A stretch of 64,000 bases of DNA from Diogma glabrata. Its lineage: Eukaryota > Arthropoda > Insecta > Diptera > Cylindrotomidae. Positions 24,627-39,729 of the stretch are shown here, one piece after another. Numbering within the stretch: the stretch's first letter is position 1; every line of letters begins with the position of its first letter. The notes under the pieces were generated by a model that worked only from the letters and a program-made list of their open reading frames with translations, searched no databases and was not told where the DNA came from. The stretch is taken from positions 80,357,040-80,421,039 of the forward strand of contig OY856186.1 in NCBI GenBank assembly GCA_963693315.1. The letters run 5' to 3'. Position numbers and translations under genes: made by a program.

Positions 24627-25974
24627 TTAAAAGATTTTTTGTTGTTGTTAACAAAATTAGAATGAAATACAATTATTATTGTTTTACAGTTTTTTAATTT
24701 AATTTACTTGACATTTAACTTAATATTGATCACTATAACATTTACTACAAACTGGAGTGATTATTGAACAATTATAATGGAGAAAAATTTCTATGAATTA
24801 ACATTAGTAAAACAGTGGTGACCAAAAATGAGAGAAAATTGACAACTACAAAGGACTACATAACATTAAACTGCGTAACCTCTTCATTTTTTCTTTACAC
24901 CTGGACTTCTTTTTATATTTTTTATATTTTATGTTCTGAGTATTAAGATTGTCTCCACCTATGGAATATATATTACAACCGCAATACGGTGCGTGCAGAA
25001 GCTTTTGTTTGTTGGAATTGTTGTAATGTAATTGGAAGCTATCGGAACTGTAGTTATCGCCACGCCACAGTCCCATTTATTTAGTTATCAATGTACGTAA
25101 GCAAAAGAAAATAAATAACCAACGGTGTCTAATTTAATATTTTGAAAAAACAGCTTAATCGTTACGTAACAAATCATTAAATAAATTTACCAGCTACGCA
25201 TCGAAAAAGGAATTTATTTATCTCATTATTCTATTGTGATAAACCGTGATCGAAATCAGCAATATATAAAAAAATTCAGAAAAATAATTATTTGGTATTC
25301 TGAATTGAATAGTTTCAATTGTCACTTGCTAACACATTTTTCTGGCAATAAGTTTCTATTTATATCTTCACCCACTTTCAGTTTTAATTAAAAATAGCTG
25401 CGGAAGATTTTCAGTTTGAACAAAACTACCAATCAAATCCAATATGCTAATCTAATTCACGTAAAAAGAGTTGGTCCTAAACCTCCAGGAAAGGTGTGTT
25501 AATACTGTTAATCAACATTTCTTTTACTTATTTTTTTTTTGTAGCATTAACCTATTAGGCCGGGAGGCAGCGTAGCAAATGAAAAAGTCATTTGATGCCG
25601 GTTGATTTTTATTTATTGTAATTAATTAACTCCAGCTGGTGTAGTTGTGGAGCAGTTTTAAGCTAGTAAAAAAACTATTTCCAAAAGTCATTTGATGCAA
25701 AAATTTGTATGATTGATGTTTACACCATAACAATTGAAAAAAAAGTGATCAGCTGATTGGCGGATGGGGGATTATAAGTCAGCTACTCGTTTACATCTGT
25801 ATAAAAATGCGATATGGTTAAGTCATTTTTTGCCAGATAAAATTCATAAAGATAACTTATAATATTATTAAAAGTATAAAAGCAAGAATCAGCTGCAGCT
25901 ATATCGCAGATACTACCTTCAGCTGAGGTAATAAACATACGAAGGTTGAGTATATATAAATGTGTGAATCCCCG
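24627..25974. other. Intergenic or intron sequence, nothing recognised
   Basis: AT-rich DNA with a few balanced stretches. No coding frame with a known domain was found. Confidence 0.45.
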
Positions 25975-27521
25975 ATTAGACTTTTTGACTTATTATTACT
26001 TCGATTTGAAAAACCTAAGTTTTACATTTTCGATCTAAATGTGAAATTCTTACCCCCACTTCGAAGGCATTTCTCGATGTTTTAGGACCAACTGATTCTT
26101 AAATAGCAAAAAATGTATGTCTGTCTGCCGGCCGTCACAACCGTCGTCACAGAATAAACCGCCAGAGCGATTTCAAAATTTGTTTCTAAAAATAGGTTAA
26201 CTTAATGGTAAGAGCCGAAAGGACGAAGTGTTCGATAACTGTACTGGAAGTGTATCAAAAATCATTAAATGTGTAAAAACAAGAAAATTCGCATATTTTT
26301 TCTTATAAAACGTTCATTTTAAGTAATAACGAACGAGTAATAACCATGAATATGGAGAAATATTGCCGGCGTTGGTATGTGTAACCAGGACCTTGGTTAT
26401 TGTATTATAAGTGTGTCAAAAAATACCGTTAAGTGTGTCAAACGAATGACTTTCATTTATTTTTTTACACAATTTTTTTGAAAAGTATAAAATGAATTAT
26501 TTGTATGACATGAAATCTAATTGAACAAAGAATATGGTTAAATCCAGATTAAACTCCTCCCAGTTCAGTTGGAAAATATCAAGTTGTTGCAGATTAAATT
26601 TCATTTTTTAACAAAAGTCGTAATTATTAGGGAGATATTTCTTGAGTAATTTTTTGTGTGATGCCAAACTTCTGAATAACAGGAACAGTTCGTAAATAAG
26701 TTTGAATTTTTGATTTTGTTATAATTTTGCAATATTTTTGGAATTTTAATAAAGGTTGAAACCTTTATATTGGAAATATTTTGTAATAATTTTTTTTCGT
26801 GTACTTTTACAAAGAATTTTTTGTTTAATATATGTACATCGCTGCCCAAAACTAAAAACAAGGTCTTCATAAAAGCATTTTGCCGAAAATTATATAAAAA
26901 TCCTTAACCCAAACCGAAGTCTTGATATCTTAGAGCCTTGAGATTTCAGCACCTTCATATTTTTTTTTTTACATTCACACCAAAAAACGAAAATTCAAAT
27001 AATTTATTGAAATGTGGTTACATGTGGTTACATTCATAGACATCTCTGATATACACCACAACTGTGATATTGATAAACTCCAAAGAAACGTCGAAGACTA
27101 TCAAATGTAAACGGTTTGTCTGTCGAATGTATGGATTTAAAAGCATTAACGACGTAAATGTGGCACGAGTTGCTGCTTTAACGATAAAATTTAAGATTCA
27201 AATTTATAATCTCATATTTCAATTGATAATTAATTATAATTATATAAAGCTATCGAAAGTTACTTTACTGCCGTGACCGTCCATCCCTGTTGAAGAATTA
27301 CTGAAATTGAAGCCTGTCTAAACCCGCACCCACTAACGACCATGTCAAATGATCGTGCAGTTCTACAAGCTTTAACCCCAAGACACTTCATCTTAGGGTC
27401 CATGTCAACCTTGGTACCCGAACCATCGTTACTCGAACTGAAGGCCAACAGACTTTCACAATTCTAACAGCAACAACAATTGATGCACAGGTTTTGGAAA
27501 CGTTGGCACACCGAGTACCTA

Positions 27522-29868
27522 CACTGAGAAAAAAAGCTACGTAATATTAACCAAGTTGGTTTTATTAAAATATTTTTGTTAAAATAACATAGTTTATGTT
27601 ACGTTTCAATAAAATTGACTTTGCTAGTTTTTTTCAATTATGTTATTAATACAAAAATCGCTTCGTTATTTTACCTAAGCAAATACATTTTGTAAACAAA
27701 CATTGGTTTTGTTAAAATTACATGGCTTCAGTTATTTTAACAAAGCGGTAGTTTATTTTTATTAACAATGGTATAAATATTTAACATATACTCTGTTAAG
27801 CATATATTATAATAACAGAGCGCTGTGTTAAGAGAAATTGAGTTTACGAGGCTAAGTTGAAGTAACGGAGCACTATGTTAATTAAATTGAAAGAATTGTT
27901 ATAAGTATGTAGTGCTATTTTAAAATAAGAGAAAATTTTGTAAAATGTCAAAATTCATTTAAGGATTGCGTTTAAAATTAATTCCATTTGAAACGTGTTT
28001 TCTTTGTGCTTGGATATGAAAAAAACATCTCCTGCAACTAAAAAAACACTTTTTAGATTGCTAAAAAAAAGGATAATATACAACATTAAATTTTTTAAAA
28101 ATTTAACAGGTAAGCAATTCAATCTTTTTATGAAGCATTTACTTGACTTTAATTATATTTATATTATATATTAAATTTAAATTAATATTATTGTATATTA
28201 TTATTTTTGAAATCCTGATAGCTCGATTTCTATTCGCGGAAAACTTATTATTATTATAACACAAGATGATATAAGTTGAGATTATAAGGGTAACAAATAC
28301 TGGGAAAAGATGCAATTCGAGCATTACATATATAAATTTCAGGAGAGGAGGAGAGTAAAGAATCGGTGAGTTAAATTTAAATGTTTTCCGCTTGCTAAAA
28401 ATGTTTACGGTTTTGTTAACTGAACTAAATTAATCTGAGTTTATACACTCATATAATCTGAGTTTATAATCTGAGTTTTAACTTTGAAAAATATAGCTTT
28501 ATATAAAAATTTAAAATAAATTAAAGTCAAAATTCGAACTATTTTCTGAATTAAATATACTCAATTTTGTTTACAGAATTAATTTGCTCAGATTGATATT
28601 AATTTGGGAACGACAACGCAACATATTCGAATACCATAAATAAAAATTTTATGTACCCATTTCAAGAAATATTTTAAAAGAACAACAATCTGTAGTAACA
28701 CCATCTACATTATCCATAACCGACAGTTTCATTAAATAGTTTAAGGAATCTTAGTTATCTTAAATCTGTTTTATCCATCGTATATGATATGTTTTCTTTT
28801 ATTAAATTTTAGATTTAAAATAATCAACTTCTATAATCTATTCGAATTTTAAACATTATTTAATTTTTTTGATTTGTATTAGCTGAAGTTATAATAGTCG
28901 AAATGCAAATTTTAATAAAACAAATACATTTATTAAAACTATATACCTCCATTTTAAATGTTAATTACAATTCTTCTCGGGATAATATTTTTATATTAAA
29001 CAACCATTTTATAAGCATTTATAATAAACAAAATAAATTATAACGAATAATTAATAAATAAATACATAAATAAATTATAATGATAAATAAATTTTAATAA
29101 ATAAATAAATTATAATACATTATAAATAACACTTATATACATAATAAAAATGTTCATTTAACATAAATATATACATTAAGGTGACTTAACTAATAAAACA
29201 ATAATTTAATTTATATAATTAAGTTGTGTAGTTAAAATACAATTTTCTATTATATATATAGTATTAATAAAATCATTGTTAATAAATAAATTTATTTTGA
29301 GTACATTGAAAAAGTGTTTTTATTCCCAATTTTAGAAGGAGTCCAAAGGTCCAAAATTGTTAATTTTAACCAAGGTTCTATAAAATATATAGTTATTTTA
29401 ATTATGGCAGTCACTTCATTAGTATGTATAAATAACAAATAATTCTATTGTTTTCACTTAGCAAAGTTACATAGTGAAATAAAAGTTTTATAAAAATTAT
29501 GTTAAAAGTACATATACCTTTGTTAGGCTAATTAAATCTTTATAATTGGCTATGTTGGTATAACAAAATATTATTTTTTTTTTACTAAAAACTATGTCGT
29601 TTTATAAAAAAGCTATGTTAAAAGTACATATATGTTTGTTAAACTAACTTATCTTTAAAAATCGGCTATGTTGTTATAACAAAATATTATATTTTGTTTA
29701 CAAAAAACTATGTCATTTTGTACAGAAATGAGTTTGTAAATTTATGTATATTTAACATAGCAAAAAATGTTCTAATAACAAAGTGCTAAGGTGGCTGAAA
29801 ACTCACATAAATTTCTGTTAAACTAATACGTGTTTTCTGTTAAAAATACTTACTTTTTTCTTTCAGTG
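27522..29868. mobile_element. TA-flanked element with CACTG...CAGTG ends
   Basis: The left end CACTGAGAAAAAAAG and the right end TTTTTTCTTTCAGTG are inverted copies, and both are flanked by TA (27520-27521 and 29869-29870). The interior is AT-rich and contains many copies of an ATAACATAGTTTATGTTA-like theme. A direct repeat of about 125 bp occurs at roughly 29495-29610 and 29615-29735. No open frame for a transposase was found. The TA duplication and CACTG ends suggest a non-autonomous DNA transposon of uncertain superfamily. Confidence 0.55.
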
Positions 29869-30039
29869 TATCTGAACTTCAAACGCCACATATAAAATGT
29901 ATATTTTTGTATCTCTGTTTAGATAATTATTACTAAACTAACACGAAACATCAATACGTTGCCGGAAAATTATAACAGATCATAAATTAACATAATTTAG
30001 TGAAAAGATGATACAATCAGCAAACTCCTCAAAAACCTC

Positions 30040-30540
30040 TCAATTTAGATTTTCTCGAAAATATACTCCAAAATCAAAAGTTCATATTTCTTTCAAAATT
30101 CAAAAAATTATAATAAAAAAGAATTTAGACTTTTTTCCAAATTCTAAAAATATTCCAAAAATTTTGATAAAATTAAAAATCGAAATTTTTCAAAATTCTA
30201 AAAATATTACACAAATTCAAAAATTCAAACTTTTTCCACAATTCATAAAAATATTGCAAAAATTATAACAAAATCAAAAACACAAACTTTTTCCGAATTT
30301 CCAAAAATTATAACAAAATCAAAAACACAAATATTTTTCAAAATTCCAAAAATTATAATAAAATCAAAAATTTAAACTTATTGAAAAATTCTAAAAATAT
30401 TCTAAATTTTAACAAAATCAAATATTGAAACTTTTTTCAAAATTCTAAATATATTCAAAAAATTATAACAAAATCAAATATACAAATTATTTCAAAATTC
30501 CAAAAATATGCAAAAAATTATAACAAAATCATAAATTTCC
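30040..30540. repeat. AT-rich tandem repeat, unit about 60 bp
   Basis: Repeated blocks of AAAATTCTAAAAATATT and AAAATTATAACAAAATCAAA alternate through about 500 bp. One inverted counterpart occurs in the left arm at about 26690-26870, so the array has expanded within the right arm. The lysine- and asparagine-rich open stretch over its first half is a composition artefact. Confidence 0.65.
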
Positions 30541-30640
30541 ATGTTCGATTACATACAAATAATTAATTTCATTTTTTCCAAAAAATTGGGTAAAAAAAAA
30601 TGAAAATCATTCTTTTGACAATATTTTTTTGACACGCTTA

Positions 30641-31113
30641 TACCGCATTTACAGCTAAATAGCAAATTAGTAAATAGTATAGTATATTAATTTGCATCTT
30701 GTCATATTTAATATGAGTTTACAGTGTGGATTGCAAATTAAATCTTTTATGACATAAACACATTTTAATTTAGTTTAGTTTAAATTGGTATCTGTCAAAC
30801 TTTTAAAAAAGTTAAATAAAATATACTAGCTACCTCAAATACTACCATTCCTCAAATTATTTCTCTGATTGTGAACAATATTTGACGGAGAAAATAATTT
30901 TGATGATTTAAATATTTAGGAACACCGTATCGGTGTAGAAATCAAAAATTTTTATTTACATTGGTGTTTACAGCGTCAAATATCAATTTGAAAATAATTT
31001 GCTAGGTATCAAATCTAGATATCAAATTAGTTGCAAGCTATTAAAATAAAAAGTGTTTACAGCACAGATTTAAATTGCATCTACTAATTTGCTATGTCGC
31101 TGTAAACGTGGTA
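30641..31113. mobile_element. 473-bp MITE with TTA target duplication
   Basis: The ends are TACCGCATTTACAGC and, inverted, TACCACGTTTACAGC, followed by a shared ATAGCAAATTAG. TTA is duplicated at 30638-30640 and 31114-31116. It lies in the right arm of the 5.6-kb inverted-repeat structure. The left arm, near 26405-26415, has the same flanking sequence joined without the insert, which confirms the ends. The TTA duplication suggests PIF/Harbinger. No coding frame. Confidence 0.8.
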
Positions 31114-31560
31114 TTATAATACAATAATCTAAATTTTGGTCTCACATACCAATCCCGACCAGCAATATTTCTCCTAATTCAATGTTTCTACCCGTAACCA
31201 CTTAAAATCAACGTTTTTTGGTAAAAATATTGAAATTTCCTTGTTTTGACACACTTGATGATTTTTTTGCCACACTTCTGGTACAGTTATCGAACACATC
31301 GTCCTTTCAGCTCTTTCCATTGAGTATATATATTTTTAGAAACAAAAAATTTTTGAAATCCTTCTAGCGGTTTTCTAGATTTCGTAGGTTGTGACGGCCT
31401 ACCGGCAGACAGACATACATATTTTTTACTTTTTTAGAATAAGTAGGTCCTAAAACGTCCAGAAATGCCAAAAAGAGTGGGGGAAAGAATTTTACTTAAG
31501 GCTCGAGAATGCAATACTTAAGTCTTTCAGACCGAAGTAATATAATCAGAATTGTCGAAA

Positions 31561-34500
31561 ATTTTAAAAGTAGCTCAAATTATAGCAATTTTCTTCGTAA
31601 TTGTCTATTGACAATCGTTTAACAATCGGTGGTAAAGGTTAAACTAAACATTTACAGAATGTGACATTTGAAAAGAATGGCGCCCAAAAACAAAATGCAT
31701 TATATAAATGGTTGAATGCATTGTTATGGCGTCTTTTTTTATTATTACATTCTTATCAGTGAGTTTGTTAGAATTGTGTTATTGTAACTTGTAATGTAAA
31801 AAGTGATTAATTTTTGTTAGAATTAATAACAAAATCTTAGTACATTTCGTGTCAAAATAAAAATTATGATAAATTATCGTGTGTAAGTTATTTCTTTTTA
31901 GTATCAAAATAAAATCTAGAAAGAAATCTAGCAGTTTTATTTATTGCTCATCAACTACAATTTTCTAAATTATTAATATACTGTTTGAATCTTCAACTAC
32001 AATTTGTAATTAGTACAAGTGACATTAAACGTGAATTCATTGTGTCAGCATTATAGATGAAGTTATTTAATGAAGAAGCCTGAAGTTGTTCATCGATCAT
32101 CTATCCACTATAAATACAGTCCCACTGCGACTTCAATTTATGTTCATGAGTGGTCCTTCGAGCCGGATATGAAACAGCGACCTATGAATCCATGTTAATA
32201 AATAGCACAACTTTGGCGTGACCAATTATAATATTATATTTTTTGAGAATTTAAATAATAGATTAGAATTTAGCTAGCAACTCTACATAAGTTACTAAGA
32301 GTATTCATAAAATGAAAGTAATCATATCAAGTCATATAACTGTACTATATATATTCGGATATAATTAGTGTATAAAAGTAACAAGTACTCATTACAACTC
32401 AAATTAGTGAGCCAACCATACTCCCAAAACTAATATACTACAGTTGGATTATTAAATTTCTAAAATTATACGGTGCAGTTGATGCTCAAAATAGGCTTAT
32501 ACGGTCTCGAAGCGCCTCCCGGGTATGAATTTTAATAATTCAATTAATTTAGTTTCACTTAAAAACATAATAATATTTCAAATAAAATTTAGAGAGAAAA
32601 AACACTTAATTATCGTTTTGATGTGTTCACATCAAAAATTTAATTTCAACTCTGCTAAAGATATTGTGTTTTGTCGTTTGCCACAACACTCCTCCACTAG
32701 TGCCGTCGAAGATAAGACTATATAAAAGTATGAACGAAGTTTTAGTGTGACAGAGAACTAAAAATCTTACTAAGTTCGATTTACATACTAATTCCGTACG
32801 TAATGTACACTGTCGTTCGTCACACAGTTAGTTCAAATGCTGTAATTTTTTGTTTTTTTTATTTTCCACAACTATTGCGATTTTAATTTAACCCAGATAT
32901 AGTAAATAAATAAAATTAATATGTTACACTACTAATATGATAAAACATTTTTATTTTAGAATAAACACAATTATATCTTTCATATATTAAAACGACGCAT
33001 ATATTATATATTATAAAATTACATTTATGTGTATACCATTGCGTTCTGGATACAAAAGCCTGCTTGTGTAAATAAATTTATACACAATGATATAATCTTT
33101 TGACTTATCACGAACAAGCAAAAGTTCAAAAATGTAAACCTAATAAATCAAAATAACTTTCAACCTCCGTTTAGAAAACAACTACTATTAGAACAAATTT
33201 GTTTAATTATAACTTAAAATTGCAAATTGTTTCAAATTATTTTAAGTAAATCAAAATTATATGCCCTTATAATAAGGTCATTAATTGTTACATAAAATAA
33301 ATCAAAAAAATTCATACTGTTTATTCAGGTTGTTGATTGATCATATAATAAATATATAGAAAGCCAAAAGGGCCAATAGGAGTAATAGTATATTTAGGTT
33401 TTTCTTACCATGCCATCATTCTTAATAATTTCTGTACATATTGGCAACATAATTATTTAGGACGCAATGAACATATTTATTACAATAATGATATTAAATG
33501 TAATGTAACTAAAAATAAATTTATTAATTCTATATAAATGATAGTAACCCTCAAACTATTAGTTTTTATTTATTTAAATACCGTTATAAAAAGTTATTGT
33601 AATTAATAAATCTTCCAAAACAGCATTATTTTCGAAAAAATAAATTCAAATTTATTGTTTTAGATATATACTATGTAAAAAATATAAAACTTTTAATAAA
33701 TTATCTTTTATTTATTTTTTAAAATATATGCGTTTATAAATTAAAAATTAAAATCAACGCTTTAATAATAATGAAATAGAATTAAATAATAAATCAACAA
33801 ATAACAAACAAAAAGAAATAAATCAATTTGAATTCCATAAATTTAACAAAATAAAATTATTGAACATATATTGTTCAAGTTTTCTATGAAATAAAAATGT
33901 GTATTTATAATTACTTAAATCAATTTAGATAAAAATGTTTTTCTTAGAATTTTTAAAATATTGAATTTGACCTAGACGTATTATTTTTTTTCTTAAATTG
34001 AAAAACTTTAACAACCATCTTTTTATTAATCAATAATAATTTTAAAATTATATTTAATACAATCAATATGTATATGTTTAATATTGAAATAACAACACAC
34101 ACATTACTAGTCATTATTGTTTAAAAACAGAATTAAAAAATCATGAAACAAATGTCCAAAATTAACTATAATTTACTTTTGAGGGAATGAAGAACGATTT
34201 CAACAGAAAAAATTAATTATCTATATTTTATTATTTATTCATTTGGAAGCCAGAAAATAATAAGTAAGTAAAAGTAGATACAAGTAATATAAAAATAATA
34301 AATTATGAAATAAACACGTAAATTAAATTCAAAATAAAATAATTTATAAACGCACGACAAAAAATACACTGACAATATTTAAGTAACAAAATAAAATTAA
34401 ATACATAATAAATTAATAAGTTTTATTATATTTATTTAAAAAATAAATTAGTTTGAGCTCTAAAAGGTTGTCTCACAATAACAAATAATCCAACAAAATT

Positions 34501-35127
34501 GATTGCCTCTTGGGCCTTTTGGTTGTAGCATAGTATGTTTGTTATGTGGCTTCATAAGATACAAGATGATTGTTTACGTATTTGTAGAAAGACTATACGA
34601 ACTTCACAAATCGAGAATACCATTATTTCTGACTTAAGTCACAACAAGGTCGCCATGTAAGATATTTGCACGGTTTCTGGTTATTGGGGGAGTTATTTGT
34701 TGAATAGTGATAAACACAACACAAGGGCAAGCGTCGAAAGGAATTGAAATAATTTCTCAGAGCATAAGTTTTAAAACAACAGTTACGTACGATCATTATC
34801 CAATTTTTGTTCGTACTAAGATTGAAAGACGAAACAGAAGAGAAAAAACAGAATTTTCTAATATTTTATGATAATAGTAGTGAAGATGTAATTAGGAAAA
34901 CCATACTTCAAATATACGAATATGCGAGTAGAATGCCATTAATTCAAAGCTTCGACTAAATAAAAATAAATCGAATGAAGAATGGTATCAAAGGAACATG
35001 ACTGGCGCCCATTGTGCGTCAAATTCCATTTGCATTCTGCAAACATTTCTCTTATTTTGTCGAAGTTTAATGTAACATTTTTTAATACATTCCGTTTATA
35101 AAATTAGTCCCCCTTTCGATTGGCAAA
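31561..35127. other. AT-rich stretch, nothing coding recognised
   Basis: Mostly very AT-rich DNA. A 148-bp block at 32581-32728 is repeated at 37042-37189 and listed separately. Bases 34490-35120 are less AT-rich but show no domain. Confidence 0.5.
32581..32728 (+). repeat. Dispersed 148-bp repeat, copy 1
   Basis: Starts AATAAAATTTAGAGAGAAAA and matches 37042-37189 in the same orientation over its whole length, including the ACACTCCTCC block near its end. It is 4.46 kb from the second copy, and the two bracket the Tc1-like element at a distance. The family is unknown. Confidence 0.8.
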
Positions 35128-36698
35128 CAGTAGAGGCAGAAAGTATGAGGCACCCTTTAATTTTTAGTGAAAAAGCAAAAATTAAATATGCACTTCATTT
35201 TATTGTGTTATAATAATATTGAAATATAAAACTTTAACTTTTTAACACCGAATTAAAATTAATTTACGTTAATTTAGCCCTCATTTACGTTTGTTTAGCC
35301 CAATATTGGAGTTATCGAAATAACCACCCATTTTTTTAATAATTGCTGCATAAATTCTTGGCATTCTACCGACTAATTTGTCAAGACATTCCGCATGCAA
35401 ATTGTCCCACACTGACTGGAGTATCTCCCAGAGATGAATAATAGATGCAATATTTGTTTTTCGAGCCTGCCGATCCATTTCTTCCAAGAGTAATTCGATG
35501 GGGTTGCAATCAGGAGTTTGTGGTGGCCACTCCAATACTGTGAGCACTCTTTTCTTTTCCAGATTCTTTAGAAATTGCGTGCATATCTTTCTTTTATGTT
35601 TGGGGCAATTATCTTGCATAAAGACTTATTGATTCCGAAATATTTTCTTAGCAGATGGCACAACTTGGGTTTCTAGAATGTTTCTATACATTTCCTTATT
35701 CATAATCACCACAATTCTGTGAAAGCTACTTGCCGCCAAAGCATCTCCATACCATAACGGATTCTCCACCATGTTTCACAGTCAATCAAGTCATCTTGTG
35801 CAGTCATCTAAATCATTCTCCATCTCTGCGTAGTACGGAAGTTCTTCGCTTGGTTCCAAACATTAGAAACTGCGATTCATCGGTTCACGTGCCTTTCTAT
35901 CACTGTCGAGGTGACCAATCTTTGTGTGCCAGTGCCTATTTTATCTGTTTTTTCTTATTTCCTGGTTGCAGTAATGATTTCCGTGCGGCGTTCATTAAGA
36001 CCTTCTTCTCGAATACTACTTTTTATTGTAGACACACTAACTTTCGGATCATGGAATTGATTGTACTTCAGAATTACTTCGCTGAATAGACGTCTATTTA
36101 ATAGAGAGATATTCTCTATTTCAATTTCTTGACGTTTTGATGTATTTTTTGGGCAGCGAGAACGTTTTTTTGAGTCGTGAGTGTCTGTAGCACGATAGCG
36201 CGCAAACGTACGTTGGACAGCTCAACGCGAAATATTCCTTTTTAAGCAATTTAAACTTGAGAATATCCTTCTTCGTGATAAACAAATATCCTCTCACGTT
36301 GAATTATTGATAATTCTTATCTTTTAATCATTTTATCGCTGAACATTGAAAAAAAAGTCCTTTATAAACTAAGATTTAAAAAAAATATAGAAATACCGTT
36401 ATTTCTTAATATAAATATGTGTGTACACTAAGGAACCTCAGTTTTGTTAGAAAAAACACAATAATTTTAAATGCAGGTACATTAATCACTTTATCAAGGT
36501 ATTTACTTTAAGGAATTTTTTGCCTATTTTACAGAAATGTCTGTATATGTTTTTTTAATTTTTTTGAAATAAAGTCATATGTTCAACAAATTGTGGTTGT
36601 TAAAACAAATTTAAATATCTAAAATAGTTGCGATATGTATACAACTTCAAAAGTTATTTTGATTTATTTAACATGCCTCATACTTTCTGCCCCTACTG
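35128..36698 (-). mobile_element. Tc1-like transposon, degenerate
   Basis: Terminal inverted repeats CAGTAGAGGCAGAAAGTATG at 35128 and the inverse of CATACTTTCTGCCCCTACTG ending at 36698 define a 1571-bp element. TA follows the right end; the left flank is AA, so one duplicated dinucleotide has probably mutated. The transposase lies on the minus strand and is broken. The size and end motif match the Tc1/mariner superfamily. Confidence 0.85.
35281..36260 (-). pseudogene. Tc1-like transposase, broken
   Basis: The C-terminal 112 codons are open (35281-35619) and contain MQDNCPKHKRK, EWPPQTPDCNPIE and a family-like tail. Upstream, fragments in other frames give SDESQFLMFG and a VMVW-CFGG-like motif, then a region where a helix-turn-helix domain would be. 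Stops and frameshifts separate these, so no intact protein can be made. Counting in the open part, 38 residues lie between the second catalytic aspartate (QDN) and the glutamate (NPIE); the usual Tc1 number is 34. In the family the enzyme cuts and joins transposon ends at TA sites. Confidence 0.8.
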
Positions 36699-39416
<2,718 letters not shown>

Positions 39417-39729
39417 CTGCGACCAAAATTTGGAGAGGTATAAAAAAACGTGAGATGAAACTCTTTCTAATGAAACGTGGCGTTTTAGAATTTTTCAAAA
39501 TGATGCCCTAAAAATGAAGGGTTTATCCCGACATTTTTCAACATCGTTTGTGGAAACTAGTTACAAACAAGAACTAATAATTTTAAAAAATATATTGTTA
39601 ATTTTCAAATTATTGTAGAAGTACTATCTTTACAAATTTATATGATTAATAAAAAAAATTCAAAACGGCGGCTTCAAAATGGTGCCTATGCCAATTCATC
39701 AAATTTGTATTTTTAATCACACAAGTTGC

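Larger units (their letters stand above)
25975..31560. mobile_element. 5.6-kb structure with long inverted repeats
   Basis: The left arm, roughly 25975-26870, matches the right arm, roughly 30040-31560, in inverse orientation. Paired landmarks are TGTATGTCTGTCTGCCGGC against GCCTACCGGCAGACAGACAT, CGATAACTGTAC against GTACAGTTATCG, and GGAGAAATATTGCCGG against the matching inverse near 31165. The inner part of both arms carries an AT-rich repeat of about 60 bp, expanded in the right arm. Between the arms lie a CACTG-ended element and a GC-richer block at 27270-27515. No transposase is visible. It may be a large non-autonomous foldback-like element or two inverted copies of one repeat. Confidence 0.6.

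Noticed and set aside
35730..36089. 119-codon + strand frame
   Set aside because: It is antisense to the broken Tc1-like transposase on the minus strand.
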